Positions 17,737-26,111 of a stretch of DNA of 64,000 nt are shown here, piece by piece (positions within the stretch are counted from its first letter, which is position 1; every line of letters starts with the position of its first letter). This DNA comes from an uncultured Verrucomicrobia subdivision 3 bacterium. GTDB taxonomy: Bacteria; Verrucomicrobiota; Verrucomicrobiia; Limisphaerales; DASXHY01. The notes under the pieces are model-generated. The model was not told where the DNA came from and ran no database searches. It saw only the letters and a list, made by a program, of their open reading frames with translations. A program made the position numbers and the translations under genes. Location of the stretch: assembly GCA_937890005.1 (NCBI GenBank), contig CALBZA010000080.1:20434-84433 (forward strand), given 5' to 3'.

Positions 17737-18801
17737 GTGCTGCAAACCCTGATCAACGAAATCGAAGGCGGAAAACATCTTTCCGCCGAACAGTGCGCGA
17801 CTGCAGTAAACGAACTCGTCGCCGAATCGGTCCCAGCATCGTTGAAGGCGGAGTTCCTCTGCCATCTCGCGCTCAAGGGTGAAACCGTGGATGAAATCGC
17901 CGCGTTTGCAGCCGCATTGCGCGAAAAATCTGTTCGACCGCCGTTGGATCCGGAAACACGTTCCCGCGAAATCCTCGATGTCTGCGGCACGGGCGGCGAC
18001 CGCTTGAACACGTTCAACATCTCGACCACGGTTGCCATCATCTGTGCCGCCGCTGGTGTGGCGGTGGCAAAACATGGCAACCGCGCCATCACATCGCAGG
18101 CCGGCAGCGCGGATGTTTTGGAAGCGCTCGGAATCCGCGTCGATCTCCCGCCCGAGGAAGCCGCGCGTTCACTGGCTCAGCACAACTTCGCGTTTTTCTT
18201 CGCGCCGAATTATCATCCCGCGTTCAAATTCATTGCTCCCGCCCGAAAACTCTGCGCCGAGCGGGGCCAGCGAACCATTTTCAATTTTCTCGGACCGCTG
18301 TTGAATCCCGCCCGTCCCAGCGCACAGCTCGTTGGTGTTCCGCGACCGCAACTTTGCGAACCGCTCGCTCGCGTTCTCCAGACACTCGGCGTCCGGCGCG
18401 GAATGGTTGTCAGCGGAAAAGTTCCGTTGCCTTCCCCAAAACCCGGCGAACCTTCCGATGCCTTTCTGGACGAACTGTCCACGATGGGCGCGAACACAAT
18501 CGCCGAGTTTTATCAGGAACGGGGATTTGTCACGTCCGAACTGCAGCCTTCGAATCTGCCGATTCAGCCGGCAACGCTTGCCGAAATTTCCGGCGCAGAT
18601 CGAATGGTCAATGCGCAGATTGTGCGGAATCTGCTGGGTGGAAAGGAACACGGTCCTCGCCGTGACGCCGTGCTTTTGAACGCCGCGGCAGCATTGTTTG
18701 TGGCGAGCCGCAGCCGAACGCTTTCGGAAGGATGGGACCTGGCCGCGACGCTGATCGACAACGGCCAGGCGGAACAGAAGCTGAAGGAACTCGCCGGCTG
18801 A
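17737..18801 (+). CDS. trpD: Anthranilate phosphoribosyltransferase
   Basis: The enzyme transfers phosphoribose from PRPP to anthranilate, step two of tryptophan synthesis. The 354-residue length is normal. The PRPP-binding 'VCGTGGD' (about 82-88), 'NISTTVAIICAAAGV', 'KHGNRAITSQAGSADVLEAL' and 'NFLGPLLNP' are all present. The start is GTG at 17737; the ATG at 17729 is out of frame. No other trp gene lies next to it, so the pathway is dispersed, as in many bacteria of this phylum. No leader peptide or trp attenuator is visible in the 208 bases upstream. Confidence 0.96.
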   Translation: MLQTLINEIEGGKHLSAEQCATAVNELVAESVPASLKAEFLCHLALKGETVDEIAAFAAALREKSVRPPLDPETRSREILDVCGTGGDRLNTFNISTTVAIICAAAGVAVAKHGNRAITSQAGSADVLEALGIRVDLPPEEAARSLAQHNFAFFFAPNYHPAFKFIAPARKLCAERGQRTIFNFLGPLLNPARPSAQLVGVPRPQLCEPLARVLQTLGVRRGMVVSGKVPLPSPKPGEPSDAFLDELSTMGANTIAEFYQERGFVTSELQPSNLPIQPATLAEISGADRMVNAQIVRNLLGGKEHGPRRDAVLLNAAAALFVASRSRTLSEGWDLAATLIDNGQAEQKLKELAG

Positions 18802-18930
18802 ACAGGAAGTTCAGGTCACAATCTCTTGGGCTTTTGAGCTTTGTTTATCGGTTAATGCGCTGCGGCTCACAACGTCGTTTCCAACAGCTCCATATTCCGG
18901 TCAACCGTCGAGTTCATTGATGTCACTGTT

Positions 18931-20241
18931 CTACAAAACGGTGCCGCTTTGAAGCGCCCGTGCTTCTTCCAGGTGCGCGCGGAGAACAGGGAGATTCTCT
19001 TCGGCAAACGACTTCAGATCCAAATCGTCGCCGCGTGAAACTTCATTCTCAAACACCTCGATCGCATCACTGTGGGTGGCTACCGCCTGGTTTGCGAACT
19101 GCCGGTCGAATTGCGCGCCGCTCAAATCGTCCAGACGCTCCACGGCATTCTGTCCTGCAGAACTGAGCGTCGTCGGAACCGTTATGCCTTTGTCGGAGGC
19201 GATCTGCGCCAGCCGTTGATTGGCCTGCGTGTGGTCGGTGATGAGTTGCTGCGCATAAGCACGCACGGCTTCATTGGTCGAATTCTGAAGTGCGAGATTT
19301 GCCAGTTCGATCTCGAGCAACCCGTTCTGCGCCGCCTGTGTGACGAATCGCCGGTCCGCCGCGTTCAGGTCGTTGTTGGAGTTGTCATCGCCGTTGCTTC
19401 CACCCGCATTTCCAGTGTCGGGCTCGTCATCCCGATTGCGATCGTCGATCTGGAACAATTTCCCGGCTGTGAACGTGCCGACGCAGATTTCCACTTCGCC
19501 GGGCGCTGCCGCTGAAGCCGCGGCGCCTGCCTGAACGAATTCTCCGTTCGCACCATTTCCATTGCCACCGTCATTGTTGTTCCCTTCGTTCTCCTGCCCA
19601 TGCGTGTCCGAACTCTCGTTAATGGTGCTGCTGTTGCCATTTGAGCCGGACGAATTGGTATTGCCGGAGGAATCATCCGGGTTTGGAACCTCAAGGTTGT
19701 TTCGGGAACTGGTGTCGCGGCTCGCTGAATCGGATTCCGACGAAGCCGCTGCCGCCGAGTCGATGTGCGCGGCCCGCGAGAATTGAATGCGTCCGGAAAT
19801 GCGAGCCCGATTGTTGCTTTTGGCAACGCGCTCGGTGATCACGGCGCTTCCGATCGCTTCGGACTGCGTCGGGCTGAAGACGAATGCGAACCGGCTCAAC
19901 TGACTGCCTCCAATGGCGTTCGTGCCGCCGTCAAAGATCAGCACGTCGCCGATCAAACTCCCATCCGTTCGGCTGACCACCTGGAGGCTGTCGGAGGCGG
20001 GATTGTAAACGAGCGCATAATTGCGCTTGAGTTCCTTTTGAGTGAACCCGGTCCCGACAAGTTCCTGGATCAGGTCGCGCTCGGTCATCTTGCTGCCCTT
20101 GCCTTTTCCGGTGTCGGACGGCGTGCATGTGGCGCGGAACTTCACGGTGTAAAGTTCCTGCGTGGACACCTGGGCGGGAAGCGTGAGCGCATTCAGCGCG
20201 AGCGCTGCGGCCAGGGTGGCGAATGTTTTTTGTATCTTCAT
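18931..20241 (-). CDS. Secreted DUF4142 protein with long Ser/Asn/Gly-rich linker
   Basis: The 436-residue product begins with a signal peptide ('MKIQKTFATLAAALALNALT'). Residues of about 30-160 form an unassigned domain, 165-275 are low-complexity (Ser, Asn, Gly, Asp), and about 290-430 form a DUF4142 helical bundle ('FVTQAAQNGLLEIELANLAL', 'AYAQQLITDHTQANQRL'). DUF4142 proteins are ferritin-like, usually periplasmic, and of uncertain function. The Shine-Dalgarno AAGGAG lies 11 bases before the ATG. A 6-bp palindrome (20267-20283, GTTGTT-5-AACAAC) lies just upstream and could be an operator. The fusion to an extra N-terminal domain through a disordered linker is atypical; most relatives are under 220 residues. 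Confidence 0.8.
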   Translation of the reverse strand: MKIQKTFATLAAALALNALTLPAQVSTQELYTVKFRATCTPSDTGKGKGSKMTERDLIQELVGTGFTQKELKRNYALVYNPASDSLQVVSRTDGSLIGDVLIFDGGTNAIGGSQLSRFAFVFSPTQSEAIGSAVITERVAKSNNRARISGRIQFSRAAHIDSAAAASSESDSASRDTSSRNNLEVPNPDDSSGNTNSSGSNGNSSTINESSDTHGQENEGNNNDGGNGNGANGEFVQAGAAASAAAPGEVEICVGTFTAGKLFQIDDRNRDDEPDTGNAGGSNGDDNSNNDLNAADRRFVTQAAQNGLLEIELANLALQNSTNEAVRAYAQQLITDHTQANQRLAQIASDKGITVPTTLSSAGQNAVERLDDLSGAQFDRQFANQAVATHSDAIEVFENEVSRGDDLDLKSFAEENLPVLRAHLEEARALQSGTVL

Positions 20242-20515
20242 ACGGTTTATGTCTCCTTTTTGGTTGGTTGTTGATCGAACAACACTCGATGCAGGAGGAG
20301 TATCGACCGGTTGACCTTCGTCACCACTGGGTTTAAGGGGGAAATCTGGGTCGTAAAACGACTACTTTTCCGATGTGGGTTTCCACGAATACAGACGGCA
20401 GGTCTTTCCCGTACGAAAGGTCTTCAAGCCATCCGCGCCGCCGGGCAATTACACTTTCTTTCCATTTATCTCTATTGTGACCGGCGCGAGGCTCTTTTAT
20501 CTTCGCGGGCAATTC

Positions 20516-20914
20516 ATGGAGCGACGGATCAATTACGTTTTAATCGGAAGTCTTCTCGCCGGTTTCGCGGCGTGCGCGATTTTGTTTTTCTTCGATCCGT
20601 CCCGCGTTCCGATCTACCCGGTCTGCGTGTTTCACCGGCTCACCGATTTGAACTGTCCCGGCTGCGGATCGCTGCGCGCGATGCACCAGCTGCTTCACGG
20701 TCATTTTGCAGAAGCGTTTCGGCACAACGCATTGCTCGTCATCTCGCTGCCGGTGCTGGCGTGGATTGGATTTCGTCTCGTGCGACAGCAGATTCAGAAA
20801 ACAACGGAGCCGGCGGTGAAACTGAAATGGCTTCTGGCCTATGGAATCGTGTGGGTGCTGTTCGGCGTGCTTCGTGAACTGCCAATTCCGGTCCTGTCCA
20901 GCCTTTCTCCATGA
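20516..20914 (+). CDS. DUF2752 membrane protein
   Basis: The 132-residue product from the ATG at 20516 has two or three transmembrane helices and the DUF2752 signature 'CPGCGSLRAMHQLLHGHFAE' followed by 'AFRHNALLVI'. The Cys-x-x-Cys and Arg are the conserved core of the family, whose function is unknown. In-frame starts upstream (from 20375) give a composition unlike a leader and were not used. It is followed after 45 bases by two GYF_2-domain genes and a small membrane gene on the same strand, a combination that suggests a membrane-associated unit. Confidence 0.85.
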   Translation: MERRINYVLIGSLLAGFAACAILFFFDPSRVPIYPVCVFHRLTDLNCPGCGSLRAMHQLLHGHFAEAFRHNALLVISLPVLAWIGFRLVRQQIQKTTEPAVKLKWLLAYGIVWVLFGVLRELPIPVLSSLSP

Positions 20915-20959
20915 CGTGTAACGTGGAACTCTAAAATCCGAAGTAACGGAAGGAACATT

Positions 20960-21595
20960 ATGTATAAAATCATTGGAGCCGACGGAAAAGCCTACGGGCC
21001 AGTAACGGCCGAACAGATTCGTCTCTGGATCTCGGAAGGGCGCGTCAATGCGCAGACGCAGATTCAGGCGGAAGGCACTGCGGAATGGCGGTCGCTTTCC
21101 ACCTTCCCGGAGTTCATGGAACCCGCCGGCGTTGGCGCTGAAGCCACAAGCTCCGGTCCTGCGCCATTTGCCGCAACCCAGTCCACAGGCAATCGCGAAG
21201 CCGCACTGGCCGCGGTGAAAGGCCCGGCAATTGCACTCAAGGTGACGGCGATCATCGGCTGGATTCTCATGGCATTCGGGTTGTTGACGAACGTTCTCAA
21301 TATTGCCGGGATTCAGCTGATCCCGACTCCGCCCGCCGACGACAGCATGCCGTCCTGGATGCGGATGCAGGGCGTTTTGGGAATCATCGGGAATCTGGTC
21401 GGAATCGGCATCGGAGCGGTGATCTTCATGGGATCCACAAAATTGCAGAATTTGAAGGATCACGGATTTGTCCTTACAGCAGCCGTCCTGGCGATGGTTC
21501 CTTGTCTTTCACCCTGCTGCCTCATCGGCCTGCCGATCGGCATTTGGGCAATCGTCGTGATCAACCGAGCCGACGTGAAGCCGCATTTCAGCTGA
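20960..21595 (+). CDS. GYF_2-domain membrane protein (first copy)
   Basis: The 211-residue product starts with a GYF_2 domain ('MYKIIGADGKAYGPVTAEQI', then 'GTAEWRSLSTFPEF'), a module predicted to bind proline-rich peptides. A linker rich in Ala/Pro follows, then three or four transmembrane helices (from about residue 85). The C-terminus resembles the DUF4190 type ('CCLIGLPIGIWAIVVIN'). A good Shine-Dalgarno GGAAGGA precedes the ATG. It is paralogous to the next gene over the first 50 residues, so the GYF_2 module was duplicated in tandem. The role is unknown; bacterial GYF_2 proteins are usually membrane-tethered. Confidence 0.85.
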   Translation: MYKIIGADGKAYGPVTAEQIRLWISEGRVNAQTQIQAEGTAEWRSLSTFPEFMEPAGVGAEATSSGPAPFAATQSTGNREAALAAVKGPAIALKVTAIIGWILMAFGLLTNVLNIAGIQLIPTPPADDSMPSWMRMQGVLGIIGNLVGIGIGAVIFMGSTKLQNLKDHGFVLTAAVLAMVPCLSPCCLIGLPIGIWAIVVINRADVKPHFS

Positions 21596-21619
21596 GCGCC
21601 CACGCTCCGAAAGGCCGCC

Positions 21620-22474
21620 ATGTACAGGATCGTTGGAGCCGACGGACAACAATACGGTCCCGCGGATGCCGCGCAGATCCGACGCTGGTTCGCGGAGAAT
21701 CGCGTCCGGCGCGACAGCCTCGTTCAACTCGACGGAACCGCGGAATGGAAACCCCTTTCCGCGTTCCCGGAGTTCGCTGACCTGATCAACGCGGCTCCCG
21801 GCACTCCGCCACCCCTGTTCCCGGCTGTAACTCCGCCCAGCGCACCGGATCCTGATCTCCTCGTAGCGGAAGTTCTCGCGCGAAATCCATCCGTGCAGAT
21901 CGGCTCCTGCATCAGCCGTGGATGGAATCTCGTGACCGCAAATTTCTGGCTGTGTGTCGGCGTTACGTTTGTGGGATCGGTCGTTGCGAACGTGCCGTTT
22001 CTCCTCGGTCCTGCCTATGCCGGATTGTTCTGGTTTTTCCTGAAACAAATCCGCGGAAGGAATGCAAAGTTCGAGGACGCCTTCGAACCGTTCAGCGTCG
22101 CACTCCTCCAAACGTTTCTCGCGGGGCTTGTCTGGTCGATCCTGGTCAGCCTCGGAATGATGCTGTGCGTCATTCCCGGATTGGTGTTCGGCGCACTGTG
22201 GGCCTTCACATGGCCGCTGTTGATGGACAAGCGGCTTGAGTTCTGGCCGGCGATGGAAGTCAGCCGTCGGGTTCTCTGGCCCAACTTCGGCGGCATCTTC
22301 TGTCTTTGGTGCATTTGTTTTCTCCTGCTGCTTGGCGGCATGCTCGCATGCTATGTCGGCATCTTCGTTGCCATGCCGGTCATCATCGCCGCGCAGGCTT
22401 ATGCGTATGAAGATTTCTTCGGCAATTCGGGCGCAAGTCGTCCCGCTGAAACTGTTGTGATGCCCCGATCGTGA
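21620..22474 (+). CDS. GYF_2-domain polytopic membrane protein (second copy)
   Basis: The 284-residue product again opens with GYF_2 ('MYRIVGADGQQYGPADAAQI', 'GTAEWKPLSAFPEF'), nearly the same as the preceding gene. A Pro-rich linker follows ('GTPPPLFPAVTPPSAPDPD'), then a polytopic domain with at least four helices of a different type from its neighbour ('FWLCVGVTFVGSVVANVPFL', 'LVSLGMMLCVIPGLVFGALW'), resembling the glycerophosphoryl-diester-phosphodiesterase-type or YciC-like membrane domain. It lies 24 bases after the first copy. Its stop overlaps the start of the next gene (GTGA). Confidence 0.82.
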   Translation: MYRIVGADGQQYGPADAAQIRRWFAENRVRRDSLVQLDGTAEWKPLSAFPEFADLINAAPGTPPPLFPAVTPPSAPDPDLLVAEVLARNPSVQIGSCISRGWNLVTANFWLCVGVTFVGSVVANVPFLLGPAYAGLFWFFLKQIRGRNAKFEDAFEPFSVALLQTFLAGLVWSILVSLGMMLCVIPGLVFGALWAFTWPLLMDKRLEFWPAMEVSRRVLWPNFGGIFCLWCICFLLLLGGMLACYVGIFVAMPVIIAAQAYAYEDFFGNSGASRPAETVVMPRS

Positions 22475-22827
22475 ACGCGTTCTTCAAGGTTGTTCCTCTC
22501 ACTGAAACCTCGGCACGGAACTGTCTCCTGATCAACCAGCTTGCGACGCCGGGTTTGGGATCGATCATGGTCGGACGCTGGCTCGCCGGCGTTCCCCAAC
22601 TCCTGCTCGCACTGACCGGCTTCTGCATGTTCGCCGCCTGGTTTCTGCTTACGCTCCGCGAGGCGTATCGGCTCTCGGATTTTTCTGGCGACCCGAAAAG
22701 CTACACCTGGCTGGGCATCTCCGGCGCGATTGTCTTTGCTGTCGCGTGGCTTTGGGCATTGGTGACAAGCCTTCAGGTTCTCAAAGCTGCAAGAAAATCC
22801 CGCGCCGCACCGCCACCACTGCCTTGA
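22471..22827 (+). CDS. Small membrane protein, function unknown
   Basis: The 118-residue product starts at a GTG (22471) that overlaps the stop of the preceding gene. It has two or three hydrophobic segments ('WLAGVPQLLLALTGFCMFAA', 'TWLGISGAIVFAVAWLWALV') and ends in a Pro-rich tail ('SRAAPPPLP'). A proline-rich tail next to two GYF_2 proteins is suggestive, since GYF modules bind such peptides, but this is inference. The opening 'NCLLINQLATPGLGSIMVGR' resembles TM2-like small membrane proteins. The coupling to the GYF_2 gene supports it as a real gene. Confidence 0.75.
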   Translation: MNAFFKVVPLTETSARNCLLINQLATPGLGSIMVGRWLAGVPQLLLALTGFCMFAAWFLLTLREAYRLSDFSGDPKSYTWLGISGAIVFAVAWLWALVTSLQVLKAARKSRAAPPPLP

Positions 22828-22913
22828 GAAGGAGCATTTCGCCGAAGGAAATCCGGAAGGCGTTTTGGCGTGAACTCGTGAGGCTGTTTGGCTTTTTCGG
22901 AAGTTCGATGCCT

Positions 22914-24230
22914 TCACTTCGGTGTCGTATCCAGGCGGCCATATTTTCTGAGGGCCGGCCAGATCAACGCGATCACAATCACCACAATCACGGTTCCCAC
23001 TCCACCGGACACCGCAGACACCACAGCACCGACCGCTTCAGGCTGTCCCATACCGCGTCCGAAAATGTGCGCGACCATGCCGGATTCAAATTCGCCCAGT
23101 TCGTTGGAAGCGCCGATGAACAGACTGTTCACAGCCGACACGCGCCCGCGCTTTTCATCCGGCGTCAGCACCTGCACCAGCGTTTGCCGAACGATGACAC
23201 TGATGTTGTCCACTGCGCCGCAAACCAGCAGCGCGGCGAAGGAAAGCCAGAACGACTTGGAAAGCCCAAACACCACGATCCCGACTCCGAACATCGCAAC
23301 CGCCAGCAGCATGGCACGGCCGGCGTGTTGCAGAGGCGGCCGGTGAGCGATGATCAACGTGCAGATCACCGCACCAATCGGCATTGCCATCCGCAACCCG
23401 GCCAATCCGGTCGGAGTCGCACCGAGAATGTCCTTTGCATAAATCGGCAGCAGATTCGTTGCGCCACCGAGCAGAACAGCGAACAGGTCCAGTGTCAGCG
23501 TTGCGAAGATGATCTTGTTCTCGAAAACGAACTTGAATCCGGCGCCAAGATTTCTGAACGAGATCGGTTCACGCGCCTTGACCATGTGATCGCGGCGGAT
23601 CATCGCAACCATGGCAAAGCAGGTCAGGGCAGCTGCACTGTTCAGCAGATAGATCGTCGCTGCGGCATAAGGAGTGCGCCGATGCAGCCACGTCACAAGA
23701 ATTCCCGCCAGCGCAGGTCCAAGAACTGACGAAAACTGGAATGTGCCGCTGTTGAACGCCACTGCCTGGGGAAAGAGTCGCGGAGTAACAATGTGCGGCA
23801 GGAACGCCGCGCTCGCCGGCCACATGAACGTGCGTGCCGCGGCAATCAACACCAGACAGCCATACATCCAGCTCACCGGAGCGTGCGTCGCTGAGATCAA
23901 TCCCAAACACAGACTTGCCAGCATCATCACCAGCGTCATCGACATGATGATGCGTTTGCGATTGAAACTGTCCGCCACATGCCCGGCGGGAAGCGTCAGC
24001 GCAATCATCGGTATCATGAACGCCAGCCCCACCATCGCCAGCGCCTTCGCAGAATGCGTGCGTTCGTAAAGCTCCCACCCCACTGTGAACACCAGCATTT
24101 GCTGCCCGATCGAGGCGAAGAAACGGCCGATGAGATAAATCACGAAGTCGCGGTTGCGGAGGACGGCATACTTGTCATTGCCACCTCCTTTCGCGACTGC
24201 CGACTCGACTGAGACTTCGGGATCGTCCAT
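22914..24230 (-). CDS. MFS transporter (enterobactin-exporter-like)
   Basis: The 438-residue protein has about 12 transmembrane helices. The family cue is 'LTLPAGHVADSFNRKRIIMS' between helices 2 and 3 (the D-x-x-x-R-x-x motif), and the fold resembles the MFS_3 drug or siderophore exporters ('YAVLRNRDFVIYLIGRFFAS', 'VLGPALAGILV', 'DEKRGRVSAVNSLFIGASNE'). It is convergent with the GYF_2 cluster, and its end is 87 bases from it. The substrate is not evident. No regulator or siderophore gene is nearby. Confidence 0.88.
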   Translation of the reverse strand: MDDPEVSVESAVAKGGGNDKYAVLRNRDFVIYLIGRFFASIGQQMLVFTVGWELYERTHSAKALAMVGLAFMIPMIALTLPAGHVADSFNRKRIIMSMTLVMMLASLCLGLISATHAPVSWMYGCLVLIAAARTFMWPASAAFLPHIVTPRLFPQAVAFNSGTFQFSSVLGPALAGILVTWLHRRTPYAAATIYLLNSAAALTCFAMVAMIRRDHMVKAREPISFRNLGAGFKFVFENKIIFATLTLDLFAVLLGGATNLLPIYAKDILGATPTGLAGLRMAMPIGAVICTLIIAHRPPLQHAGRAMLLAVAMFGVGIVVFGLSKSFWLSFAALLVCGAVDNISVIVRQTLVQVLTPDEKRGRVSAVNSLFIGASNELGEFESGMVAHIFGRGMGQPEAVGAVVSAVSGGVGTVIVVIVIALIWPALRKYGRLDTTPK

Positions 24231-24287
24231 TGAGGATGCGCAGAACTTAAACGATAGCTGCGGAAGGTCGAGACAAGGAAGCGCAGG

Positions 24288-25220
24288 CTATTCGGTGAGG
24301 ACCGTCGTCTCTTCTCTTGGAGTTCCTCCCGCGATTGAAAGCCGGTTCTTGCCCGCTGCCTTGCTTCGGAACAATCCACGATCCGCTTCCGCCAGCAGTT
24401 CATGCTTGTTCGCGGCGTCATGCGGATAGGTCGCGACTCCGAAGGATGCGGTGAGATGAACGTTGATGTTCTCCTTCTGCAGAAATGCGGTCTGGTTCAG
24501 CGTCCGCATCAACCTCTGCACCTTTCCGGTCGCCATGCTCCGATTGTGCCGGGGAAGAATGATTACGAACTCATCTCCACCGTAACGAACAATTCGATCG
24601 TCCGGACTGAGGTCGTGATGCAGCGCCTGCGCGACTTCCTTCAACACCTTGCTGCCAAGAAGATGCCCGTGCCGATCCACCACGTGCTTGAAGTTGTCGA
24701 TGTCGAAAAAAACGATTGCGAGCTCCTCGTTGCGGGCATTGGGTCCGCTCAGAAAACGGTCCAGATAGCGATGCAGATAACGCGTGTTGTGAAAGCCGGA
24801 AACGTCGTCCGTCACGGAAAGCTTCAGCACGCGGTCGTGTTCTTTCTTGAGTTCGACCGAAAGGCGTCGCAGTCGCAGCAGATTGCTGACGCGCGATCGC
24901 AACTCGTGCTCATCGATCGGTCGGACAATGAGGTCGTCCACCAACCGTCCGAGATGCCGCGTCGGCCGGCTGCCCGATCTCCGGATTGTCAGCAACAGGA
25001 ACGGGAGAAGCACCGGTTCCTCGGCCTTGCGACGGGAACGGATGGCGCCGGAGAGCTGTTTCAATGACGGACCGTCCACGATCGCGAGATCGAAGCGTTC
25101 GTCGAGCAGTTCGTCACTCCGCGCAGACACGATGTCGTATTTTTCGGAAAGCCAGTCCTCAAGCAGGTGGCGGTCGGATTTCGCCTTCACCTGTATCAGA
25201 ATGCGTTGCTTCTGTTCCAC
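24288..25220 (-). CDS. Diguanylate cyclase (GGDEF) with degenerate receiver domain
   Basis: The 310-residue protein ends in a complete GGDEF domain: 'VFFDIDNFKHVVDRHGHLLG' and the catalytic 'RYGGDEFVIIL' (GGDEF near residues 209-213). It should make cyclic di-GMP. No RxxD inhibitory site is obvious upstream of GGDEF ('DLSPDDRIVRYGGDEF'). The first 120 residues look like a receiver with a possible phospho-acceptor Asp in 'FDLAIVDGPSL', but the acidic pair is lost ('ILIQVKAKSDRHLLEDWL') and the conserved Lys is Arg ('LIVRPIDEHEL'). It is probably not phosphorylated in the normal way. It stands alone, reading in the same direction as the MFS gene 57 bases further on. Confidence 0.92.
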   Translation of the reverse strand: MEQKQRILIQVKAKSDRHLLEDWLSEKYDIVSARSDELLDERFDLAIVDGPSLKQLSGAIRSRRKAEEPVLLPFLLLTIRRSGSRPTRHLGRLVDDLIVRPIDEHELRSRVSNLLRLRRLSVELKKEHDRVLKLSVTDDVSGFHNTRYLHRYLDRFLSGPNARNEELAIVFFDIDNFKHVVDRHGHLLGSKVLKEVAQALHHDLSPDDRIVRYGGDEFVIILPRHNRSMATGKVQRLMRTLNQTAFLQKENINVHLTASFGVATYPHDAANKHELLAEADRGLFRSKAAGKNRLSIAGGTPREETTVLTE

Positions 25221-25309
25221 GAATCAACTTATGCACCGACGACGGAATGCAACGTGGGAATGTTCCTCCTTCGCCCGACGGTGTCGGATCGGATGTGCGG
25301 CTGGAAACA

Positions 25310-25343
25310 AAAACCTCTGCCGCGTGAAAACGGCAGAGGTTTT
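25310..25343 (-). terminator. Rho-independent terminator of the sdh operon
   Basis: A perfect 13-bp inverted repeat (arms 25310-25322 and 25331-25343, loop of 8) lies 20 bases after the sdhB stop. On the minus strand it reads CGGCAGAGGTTTTTGTTTCC at the 3' arm, giving a GC-rich stem followed by a U-tract. It is the cleanest intrinsic terminator in the window. In the plus direction the following bases are TTTTC, so it may be bidirectional. Confidence 0.9.
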
Positions 25344-25362
25344 CAAACGATGTCCGGCGAGT

Positions 25363-26109
25363 TTATTTGCCCTTGAGAATGGCCATGCCGTAATCGCGGT
25401 TCAGCTTCGCGATGAAGCTGAGGCTGATTTCCTTCGGACAAACCGCTTCGCACGATCCGGTGACCGTGCAGTTGCCAAAGCCTTCGGCGTCCATCTGACG
25501 GACCATGTTCACTGCACGACGATCCTTCTCCGCCTTGCCCTGAGGAAGCAGGTTGAGATGCGAAACTTTGGCCGCGACAAACAACATGGCCGACGCGTTC
25601 TTGCACACGGCCACGCAGGCGCCACAACCGATGCAGGCCGCGGCATCCATGGAAAGATCGGCAGCCTCCTTCGGAACCGGGATGGCATTTCCATCCGGAG
25701 TGCCGCCGGTGTTAACAGAAACGAATCCACCGGCCTGAATGATGCGGTCGAAAGCGGAACGATTGACGGCAAGATCCCGGATGGTCGGGAACGCCGCGGC
25801 GCGCCAGGGTTCGATCGTAATCGTGTCGCCATCCTTGAAATGCCGCATGTGCAGCTGGCAGGTCGCGGTGCCGCGATGACCACCGTGTGGGATGCCGTTG
25901 ATCACGAGCGAACACATGCCGCAGATGCCTTCGCGACAATCGGAGTCGAACGCGATCGGCTCGCCGCCGTTCTGGATGATGTCTTCATTCACGACATCCA
26001 GCATTTCCAGGAACGACATGTCCTCAATGATGCCCCTGGCCTGATAGGTCTCGAAACGACCGGCCGTGTTCGCGTTCTTCTGCCGCCAAACTTTCAGTGT
26101 AAGATTCAT
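25363..26109 (-). CDS. sdhB: Succinate dehydrogenase/fumarate reductase iron-sulfur subunit
   Basis: The 248-residue protein carries the three clusters linking FAD to quinone. The [2Fe-2S] ligands are in 'CREGICGMCSLVINGIPHGG' with a later 'ATCQLHM'; the 4Fe/3Fe ligands are in 'CIGCGACVAVCK' and 'CTVTGSCEAVCPKEI'. It sits on the cytoplasmic face of the membrane. It resembles the b558-type enzymes (Bacteroidota, Chlorobi, delta-proteobacteria) more than the E. coli type. Its ATG at 26109 follows the ORF6N stop by only two bases, so its translation is probably coupled to that foreign-looking gene rather than to sdhA. Confidence 0.96.
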   Translation of the reverse strand: MNLTLKVWRQKNANTAGRFETYQARGIIEDMSFLEMLDVVNEDIIQNGGEPIAFDSDCREGICGMCSLVINGIPHGGHRGTATCQLHMRHFKDGDTITIEPWRAAAFPTIRDLAVNRSAFDRIIQAGGFVSVNTGGTPDGNAIPVPKEAADLSMDAAACIGCGACVAVCKNASAMLFVAAKVSHLNLLPQGKAEKDRRAVNMVRQMDAEGFGNCTVTGSCEAVCPKEISLSFIAKLNRDYGMAILKGK

Positions 26110-26111
26110 GA

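Noticed and set aside
16533..17882. A 449-codon plus-strand open frame
   Set aside because: Antisense to macA and reaches into trpD; composition is Arg/His-rich.
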